Source of the DNA: Candidatus Endomicrobiellum basalitermitum
Lineage (GTDB): Bacteria > Elusimicrobiota > Endomicrobiia > Endomicrobiales > Endomicrobiaceae
Length of the DNA stretch: 64,000 nucleotides
Direction: 5' to 3'
Assembly: GCA_031282525.1 (NCBI GenBank)
Contig: JAITDN010000003.1
Span: 62,001 to 126,000, forward strand
Within the stretch, counting starts at the first letter, position 1, and every line of letters begins with the position of its first letter. Positions 58,291 to 64,000 of the stretch are shown here, in pieces. The position numbers and the translations under genes are program-made. The notes under the pieces were generated by a model. The model had not been told where the DNA came from, made no database searches, and worked only from the letters and a program-made list of their open reading frames with translations.

Positions 58291-59520
58291 TCATCCATAT
58301 CTTATCACTTCAAGCGGATCTAACTTTGAGACTTGATAAGCTGGATAAATTCCCGCTGTTACTGTAATAATAAATGCCACAGTTGCTACCATAATTATAT
58401 CAATTGGTAATATAGTAACAGGTAATTTATCAATATAATAAACACCTTTCGGCAATTTAAATATATTAGACCATTTCAGTATAAAACTTATTACAAGACC
58501 TGATATAACGCCCAAAAAAATTCCAACAAAGCCAACAATAATTCCTTCGTAAAAAAAGATTTTTGAAATTGAAACTCTCGAAAAACCTATCGCAGACATT
58601 ATCCCTATATCTTTTGATTTTTGAAAACTTAAGAGTAAAAGATTCGAAATTATATTAAACGCAGCAACAAGTATTATAAGTAGTAAAATTAAAAACATCA
58701 TTATTTTTTCAAGCTTTAGTGCTGAAAAAAGATTTTTATTCATTTCAATCCATGTTTTTGTCACGTACGAGTAAGACAGGTCTTTTTGTAATTGTAGAGA
58801 AACTTTTAAAGCATCATAAAAATCACTTATATAAATATCTAAACCTGTTATTTCATTCTGCATCAAAAAAACCTTCTGTCCTTCCTCTAAATCAATAAAA
58901 CCTATAGAAGAGTCTAAATCATACATTCCAGATTGTATAATAGCTGAAACTAAAAACTCATACATTTTAGGAACATTGAAAAAATTATCTGGAAACATTA
59001 AAATAACTCTATCACCTGCATTTACAGAAATATTTTTAGCAAGCTCACTCCCAAGAATTATTGATTTTTCACCTACTTTTTTACAGTCAAAATTCATATT
59101 TGAAAGAATTATCTGATTTGAAAGATTCAACATTTTATTTTCGTTTTCATAATTTATAGCTTTAATTAATATGCCAGTTACAGACTTAGAATTTAAACTC
59201 TTGATAACTCCTTGCCTAAATATAAACGGAGATACGCTTAAAATATTCTTATTAGTATTTATTTTATGTTTTACTTTAATGTAATCTTTAAATGACTTAC
59301 CATCAATCCTTGTAACCATTATGTGTGATTGTATACCTAAAATCTTTTTTCTTATATCATTTTGAAAACCACTCATAACTGCTAATGTTACAATAAGCAC
59401 CGCTACCCCTAAAGCAGTACCTCCTAATGCAATAAAAGTTGTAAGTACAGAAAAAAAATTTTTTCTGCGTGCTTTTAAATATCTAACTGCAACAAAAAAT
59501 TCCACAGATAATATACTCAT
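58291..59520 (-). CDS. Lipoprotein-releasing system permease LolC/LolE type
   Basis: This membrane subunit has an N-terminal helix (FSVLTTFIALGGTALGVAVLI), a large periplasmic MacB-like domain and three C-terminal helices (FLILLLIILVAAFNIISNLLL onward). It is 409 aa and ends ASKLDPLEVIRYG-like (VSKLDPLEVIRYG), the LolC/E signature. Only one permease gene is present, so the transporter is probably a homodimer (LolF-like) as in many non-gammaproteobacteria. It lies directly upstream of lolD. Confidence 0.92.
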   Translation of the reverse strand: MSILSVEFFVAVRYLKARRKNFFSVLTTFIALGGTALGVAVLIVTLAVMSGFQNDIRKKILGIQSHIMVTRIDGKSFKDYIKVKHKINTNKNILSVSPFIFRQGVIKSLNSKSVTGILIKAINYENENKMLNLSNQIILSNMNFDCKKVGEKSIILGSELAKNISVNAGDRVILMFPDNFFNVPKMYEFLVSAIIQSGMYDLDSSIGFIDLEEGQKVFLMQNEITGLDIYISDFYDALKVSLQLQKDLSYSYVTKTWIEMNKNLFSALKLEKIMMFLILLLIILVAAFNIISNLLLLSFQKSKDIGIMSAIGFSRVSISKIFFYEGIIVGFVGIFLGVISGLVISFILKWSNIFKLPKGVYYIDKLPVTILPIDIIMVATVAFIITVTAGIYPAYQVSKLDPLEVIRYG

Positions 59521-59535
59521 AAATTAAATATCTAT

Positions 59536-61002
59536 TCATCTCATTGTAGGAAACATTATTACCTCTCTAATTGATTCAACCCTTGTCAAAATCATGACAA
59601 GCCTATCTATACCTATACCCAAACCAGCAGTTGGAGGAAGACCTTGTTCAAGCGCAAAAATAAAATCTTCATCATAAGGCATAATTTCTTCGTCACACTC
59701 TTTTCTCTTTATTTCCATTTGTTGAATAAATCTTTTTTTTTGTAGCTCAGGGTCATTAAGTTCTGAATAAGCATTCCCAATTTCCATCCCACTTATATAG
59801 AGCTCAAATCTTTCAGCTATTTCAGGTTGATTAAATTTAACTTTTGAAAGAGGTGAATAAATAGCTGGATAATCTATGACAAAAGTAGGATTTTTCAAAT
59901 TTGGAATAATTTTTTCTTCAAAAACCTGATCCAAAATTTTCTTATTACTTGCATCTTCAGGTAAATTGAGATTTAAATGTTTTACTAGTTCAAACATTTT
60001 TTTATCTTCAATATATGGTAATAAATCAAGTCCTGTGTATTCTTTTACCAGATCAAACATTTTTACTCTTCTAAATTCTAAATTAACATTTGAGCCTATC
60101 TTCTTAGCAGCTGTTTTAATTAAAGTCTCAGCAATATCCATCATATCATTATAATCAGCATATGCTTTGTAAAGTTCAATCATAGTAAATTCAGGATTAT
60201 GATTTTTATCTATACCTTCATTTCTAAAGCTTTTACCTATTTCAAAAACTTTGTCCATGCCTCCAACTATAAGACGTTTTAAAAAAAGTTCTGGAGCAAT
60301 CCTTAAAAATAAATCCGTATTCAAAGTATTGTGATGTGTTATAAATGGTTTTGCATTTGCACCACCAGCAAGAGACTGTAAAATAGGAGTTTCTACTTCT
60401 ACAAAGCCAAGTTCTTCAAGTTTATGCCTTATAGAAGAAATAATCAAACTCTTTTTCACAAAAATATCCTTTACTTCACTGTTCATAATCAAATCTAAAT
60501 ATCTCTGCCTATATCTTGTTTCAACATCTTTAAGTCCATGCCACTTCTCAGGTAACGGCCTAAATGCTTTTGTGAGCATAGTCCATTTTTCAGCCATTAT
60601 ACTTAACTCGTTTGTCTTAGTTTTAAAGGGTACTCCTTCCACTGCTATAATATCAGACATATCAACCATATTTTTGAAAAGTTTATACTGATCTACTCCT
60701 ATTTTATCTTCACGAACATATATCTGAATTTTAGCATACCCATCTTTTATATCTAAAAAAGCTACTTTACCCATATTCCTATATGTCATAACTCTACCTG
60801 CAGCATTAACCTTCACATCCAACATCTGTCCTCTTTCAAGAAAAACAAAATCTTTCTGTATATCAGAATTATTTTTATTTAAGGCATACTTTGCAGGATA
60901 AGGATTTATACCAGAATTTACGAAATCTTCTGCTTTTTGTTTTCTAAGTTGGATTATATATTCTATGGGAGTCGACTGATACTTTTGTTCTTTTTTTATC
61001 AT
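59536..61002 (-). CDS. lysS: Lysyl-tRNA synthetase, class II
   Basis: LysS charges tRNA-Lys. The N-terminal OB fold includes [20 protein letters not shown]. Motif 2 is [18 protein letters not shown] and motif 3 is [14 protein letters not shown]. The length is 488 aa. It heads the lysS-lolC/E-lolD-ilvE run, a neighbourhood of lysS and Lol genes known in several phyla. Confidence 0.98.
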   Translation of the reverse strand: MIKKEQKYQSTPIEYIIQLRKQKAEDFVNSGINPYPAKYALNKNNSDIQKDFVFLERGQMLDVKVNAAGRVMTYRNMGKVAFLDIKDGYAKIQIYVREDKIGVDQYKLFKNMVDMSDIIAVEGVPFKTKTNELSIMAEKWTMLTKAFRPLPEKWHGLKDVETRYRQRYLDLIMNSEVKDIFVKKSLIISSIRHKLEELGFVEVETPILQSLAGGANAKPFITHHNTLNTDLFLRIAPELFLKRLIVGGMDKVFEIGKSFRNEGIDKNHNPEFTMIELYKAYADYNDMMDIAETLIKTAAKKIGSNVNLEFRRVKMFDLVKEYTGLDLLPYIEDKKMFELVKHLNLNLPEDASNKKILDQVFEEKIIPNLKNPTFVIDYPAIYSPLSKVKFNQPEIAERFELYISGMEIGNAYSELNDPELQKKRFIQQMEIKRKECDEEIMPYDEDFIFALEQGLPPTAGLGIGIDRLVMILTRVESIREVIMFPTMR

Positions 61003-61043
61003 TTATTACTATTACCCTTGTCCCTTACTTATTGCTGTATTAA

Positions 61044-61139
61044 TTAATTGCATTTTGAAGAAATTGTCATTCTTATTCTTGTAACTTCTTGTACCGCACT
61101 TTTTATGATATTCAAGGCTTCAATAACTTGTTTGTCCAT
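61044..61139 (-). CDS. 31-residue ORF upstream of lysS, probably a gene remnant
   Basis: The ORF reads MDKQVIEALNIIKSAVQEVT, then RIRMTISSKCN and a stop. It is a plausible amphipathic helix. It lies below the track cut-off and downstream of a decayed membrane-sensor-like gene, so it may be that gene's last fragment. It lacks a clear ribosome-binding site. Function unknown. Confidence 0.25.
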   Translation of the reverse strand: MDKQVIEALNIIKSAVQEVTRIRMTISSKCN

Positions 61140-61357
61140 TTAGGTTAATATTTTTTTTACGCTTGTTCTTGTCTTTTACATATCAATTAAAATAAATACA
61201 CAAAATACATAGAAACTAATGCGAAAACAATATTTCTTTAAAAAAAATAACAGATATAAATAAAAAGAGTCGATAAGAAGTTCTTTTTTTACCAATACTT
61301 AATTTTATAAAACTTAAAAGATTTTCTTTTTTACTCTTTTTTTTACATCTGTCTTGT

Positions 61358-61906
61358 TTATTTATAATGAAATATGCAAAAAAACAAGAACGTACCACAA
61401 GAAATTAAAAGCAATATTCTTGTCATTTTCACAACTATTTCCCTACGCAGAGTCGGGATCATAAATTCTGGGACATATCCTGAAAAAAAAATAAAATTAC
61501 TTCCCTGAATATAGATAGCATTTTCAAAACTTTTTAAATCAAATCTAAAAGTACTTTTGATTCCGTATATTTATCACCATTTGTTTTATTTATTGCTGAA
61601 ATTGATGATATTTCCTTTCTTGAATCTGAACCATCATTATAACGAGTAAATTATACTGTTCCCTTTATTTAAGTTGCACAGTCAACACTTTTCTGTTAAA
61701 CTCTTCATCTGCTGATAAGAAGTTAAACAACTCCTAGTAACACAGATGCATCGCCTTCTTTATAAACAAAAAATCTACAGACTTAATCTTGCTACTAGCT
61801 GCTGGGCAAACAGAGTCCAATCAGTATTATCTTTTTTCTGTACTTTGTCACTCTATTTTCTATCTCGTCGTAATCCCATATTAAAACGCACAAGTTTTTT
61901 TGTCAT
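61358..61906 (-). pseudogene. Decayed membrane protein gene, possibly a sensor, between SemiSWEET and lysS
   Basis: Consecutive minus-strand fragments occur in several frames. MTKKLVRFNMGLRRDRK starts at 61906; KVQKKDNTDWTLFAQQLVAR, FFVYKEGDASVLLGVV, LSADEEFNRKVLTVQLK and NDGSDSRKEISSISAINKT follow. The final readable piece, with GYVPEFMIPTLRREIVVKM, leads into a membrane helix (RILLLISCGTFLFFCIF) and ends at 61358. An extracytoplasmic region followed by a helix would suit a sensor or transducer, but I cannot name a family. At least four frame changes or stops are present. Confidence 0.55.
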
Positions 61907-61915
61907 AGTTTTATC

Positions 61916-62182
61916 CTATTTTTGTGCCTGTCTATCATAAATCGATTTAAAAATAATCTGCAAACTGCATATTAATAAAACTCCCGAGTTCGCAAGCAGT
62001 ATTGACCACCTGCCAGTTACTAGTGCATACCAAATCCAGAGCGTTGCCGACGCTGTACACAGGACAAATGTAAACATTGAGACATCTTGCGCTTTCTTCG
62101 TTACCAACGTTTTTGCTAATTGTGGGGCAAAAGATACCGTCTTTAAAATCCCTGCACTCAGTCCAATAAATTCCATGTTCAT
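61916..62182 (-). CDS. SemiSWEET family sugar transporter
   Basis: This 88-residue, three-helix membrane protein of the MtN3/SWEET family dimerises to form a passive sugar uniporter. The family features are IGLSAGILKTVSFAPQLAKT (the PQ motif), DVSMFTFVLCTASATLWIWY and ILLANSGVLLICSLQII. GGAGG lies 8 nt before the ATG; a second ATG two codons on is also possible. It is alone between a decayed gene and a 480-bp gap, and it is intact. Confidence 0.9.
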   Translation of the reverse strand: MNMEFIGLSAGILKTVSFAPQLAKTLVTKKAQDVSMFTFVLCTASATLWIWYALVTGRWSILLANSGVLLICSLQIIFKSIYDRQAQK

Positions 62183-62664
62183 TTTCTTTTTCCTCCACTA
62201 TATATATAGACACTTATCCAAAAAGATTCCCAGATCATTTTCTTTAAAATATTAAAATAATTTATAAATTTAAAAAATCTTTTAATTATTATATCTTCGC
62301 TACAATCTAGTTTATATCTGTTTTTTAAATTTCTCTTTTTTATATTGTAACAAAAAAAGGTAAAAGAGTATAGGAGTTAAAAGTAACTCACAGTGTAATC
62401 AACAACATATAGAAAAAGGAAAATATTAAAAAATCTAACAAAAATACTTAAGCTAACCGCTTTATTTTAGTGCTTTATTCTTTCAAATCTATCATTGTCA
62501 TAACCATCATTTTTTAGCGAAGTAATATCAATTTATTTACTATCATATTTTTAAGATAATATACTTAATAAATGCATCACACTTGCTAAGAAACGTTTTT
62601 ATTTTGACATTTGCAATACCACAAATTTACTATAATCTATGAAATAAATAAATTTTTGCTATAG
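62183..62664. other. Divergent intergenic region between SemiSWEET and lptF-type gene
   Basis: This is about 480 bp of AT-rich DNA with no ORF on either strand. On the plus strand TTGACA (62604) and TATAAT (62631) precede the lptF-type gene, but the 21-bp spacing is long for sigma-70. No decayed gene could be read. Confidence 0.35.
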
Positions 62665-62679
62665 TTGCTATTTAATAAC

Positions 62680-63777
62680 ATGCTAAAAAAACTACATTTA
62701 TATATTATTAAAGAATTTTTAGGCTATTTCTTTTTTGGCCTCGCTGTTTTCTCCATTTTTTTTCTTTTAAACAATTTGTTTGATTTTATAAATCTTTTTT
62801 TTTCAAGAGGAGTTCCTCCTTTTTTAATTCTTAAATTATTTATCCTTACTGTTCCAAAGATTTTAATGTCAACAATACCAATGGCTGTACTTCTAGGTAT
62901 ACTAACATCTTATGGAAGATTAGCGGAAGATAATGAAGTAACAGCGATGAAATCTTCTGGAATAAACTATAAAACATTGACAATACCAATAATAGTCTTA
63001 GTTTGTACAATATTTATTTTTCTTTTACTCTGTAATCATTTTATAACACCATCAGCAACTTCAAACTTTAGAAATCTTTATAAAGAAATTATTATAAAGA
63101 GACCTCTTTCAAGACTGACAGAAAAAACAATAAACGAAATAGGAGAGTACAGTTTATATGCAAATAAAGTAAATCATAAAGATAATACTCTTTCAGGAAT
63201 TAGCATATATAAATTTGGAAACGAATATGCTTCAACAAAAACTTATCGCATATACGCGTCATCAGCCATAATCAAACCTTATCCAAACGCCATTAAAATC
63301 ACTCTCTACAATGGATACTTACTACATGCACACCCTTCAGATATGAACAATATGATGCACATTACTTTTAAGTCCTACTGTTTTTTTATAAAATTAAACA
63401 ATGAAATTAAAGACGATAATTTGCTTATACTTGGCATGTCTTCTCCAAAAATCATTAAAACCATAAAAATCTGTAAAGAATCATGTATCCCATATAAAAA
63501 GTATGAAATTGAATTATGGATAAGATGGGTTTTCGCATTTGCCTCAATTGCATTTAGTTTTGTCGCATTACCCATAGGAATAATGGCGGGAAAGGGCGGG
63601 AAAGGTATAGGTTTCGGAATTAGTTTAGGTATCATCCTGATTTACTATCTGTTAACTATACTTGCAATAGACTTAAGTGAAGAAAAATATATGCCAACAA
63701 GTCTAGTAATGTGGTTTCCAAATATTATTATTACAATACTTGGAATTTATCTGCTTATAAAAATGAGAAAAAGATAA
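62680..63777 (+). CDS. LPS export permease, LptF/LptG family (YjgP/YjgQ)
   Basis: This inner-membrane permease of the LptBFG machine extracts lipopolysaccharide. It has six predicted helices: an N-terminal helix, two around residues 50-120, a periplasmic jellyroll domain (SRLTEKTINEIGEYSLYANK onward) and three C-terminal helices including WVFAFASIAFSFVALPIGIM. The track ORF starts with TTG at 62665; the ATG at 62680 (MLKKLHLYIIKEF) matches the family start. A second permease gene follows 2 bp later, the usual lptF-lptG pairing. Confidence 0.9.
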   Translation: MLKKLHLYIIKEFLGYFFFGLAVFSIFFLLNNLFDFINLFFSRGVPPFLILKLFILTVPKILMSTIPMAVLLGILTSYGRLAEDNEVTAMKSSGINYKTLTIPIIVLVCTIFIFLLLCNHFITPSATSNFRNLYKEIIIKRPLSRLTEKTINEIGEYSLYANKVNHKDNTLSGISIYKFGNEYASTKTYRIYASSAIIKPYPNAIKITLYNGYLLHAHPSDMNNMMHITFKSYCFFIKLNNEIKDDNLLILGMSSPKIIKTIKICKESCIPYKKYEIELWIRWVFAFASIAFSFVALPIGIMAGKGGKGIGFGISLGIILIYYLLTILAIDLSEEKYMPTSLVMWFPNIIITILGIYLLIKMRKR

Positions 63778-63779
63778 TA

Positions 63780-64000
63780 ATGAAAATTTTTTATAGATAT
63801 ATTGTCAAGAACTTTGCAAAAATTTTTATATTTATATCACTAGTGTTTATACTAATAGGGATAACATCTGAACTACTTAGACAAAAGGAATTTTATATGG
63901 AATATAAAACTCCTTTTTATTTGATATTACTGCATTTGATTTTAAATGTCCCACGCTGGTTCATGCAAGCTCTTCCTATAATTACCCTCATAGCTTTATT
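63780..64000 (+). CDS. Second LptF/LptG family permease (partial, runs off the right edge)
   Basis: The ATG at 63780 starts MKIFYRYIVKNFAKIFIFIS, followed by a helix and a FYLILLHLILNVPRWFMQAL region matching the first two helices of the LptF/G family (compare LKLFILTVPKILMSTIP in the gene before). It lies 2 bp after the first permease stop. About 73 codons are inside the window. Confidence 0.85.
   Translation, partial: MKIFYRYIVKNFAKIFIFISLVFILIGITSELLRQKEFYMEYKTPFYLILLHLILNVPRWFMQALPIITLIAL

Noticed and set aside
61216-61398. 60-aa minus-strand ORF near lysS
   Set aside because: It is Lys/Ser-rich, sits in an eroded region and overlaps the end of the decayed sensor-like gene; more likely a leftover frame than a gene.

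Overview
The window reads as one stretch of a small, AT-rich, didermic bacterial chromosome. Lipoprotein maturation (lspA, lgt), the Lol and Lpt transport systems, a TamB-like protein and a predicted beta-barrel protein all point to an outer membrane. The DapL lysine route, the split 'archaeal-type' glutamate synthase and the many long, gene-free but once-coding gaps fit a host-restricted lineage under reductive evolution. An Endomicrobium-like Elusimicrobiota symbiont of a termite-gut protist is my best guess. That is an inference from gene content and memory, not a database result. No rRNA, CRISPR array, IS element or prophage is visible. One tRNA (Leu-TAA) is present.

Layout: nearly everything is on the minus strand. 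From high to low coordinates the minus-strand blocks are: SemiSWEET-lysS-lolC/E-lolD-ilvE; tamB; argH-lysA-dapF-dapA-dapB-dapL followed by murC-murB-ddl-ftsQ-ftsA-ftsZ (one peptidoglycan-precursor and division block); a decayed pheA, then hisC, a second decayed stretch, then plsC-ispH-rpsA (the shell of an aromatic/cmk/rpsA supraoperon); DUF1015-cvpA-hisG-gltX-DUF1844; tRNA-Leu; a three-gene glutamate synthase with a probable decayed flavoprotein gene inside it; carA-amino-acid permease-carB-purF-pyrG; a frameshifted DUF2779 nuclease; recA-metK; yggS-yggU-ileS-lspA-lgt (partial). Plus-strand genes are few: an outer-membrane-type protein, an M23 endopeptidase, a DUF4015 lipoprotein with a tiny coupled ORF in front, and the lptF/lptG-type pair at the right end.

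How the genes work together: the cell makes its own DAP, UDP-MurNAc and D-Ala-D-Ala precursors. It makes glutamate from glutamine (GOGAT) and feeds that nitrogen into carbamoyl phosphate, purines and CTP. It retains at least part of His, Arg, Lys and branched-chain synthesis but appears to have lost prephenate dehydratase and probably neighbouring aromatic genes. An AAT-family amino acid permease sits inside the carAB operon and may help compensate.

The most unusual signals are two long homopolymeric G tracts in this AT-rich DNA. A G10 run lies directly before the recA start, between a well-placed Shine-Dalgarno and the start codon. A G9 run lies inside the permease coding region. Both are classic contingency-locus geometry. 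The DUF2779 gene is broken exactly where an A-AAA-AAG slippery heptamer sits in the zero frame.
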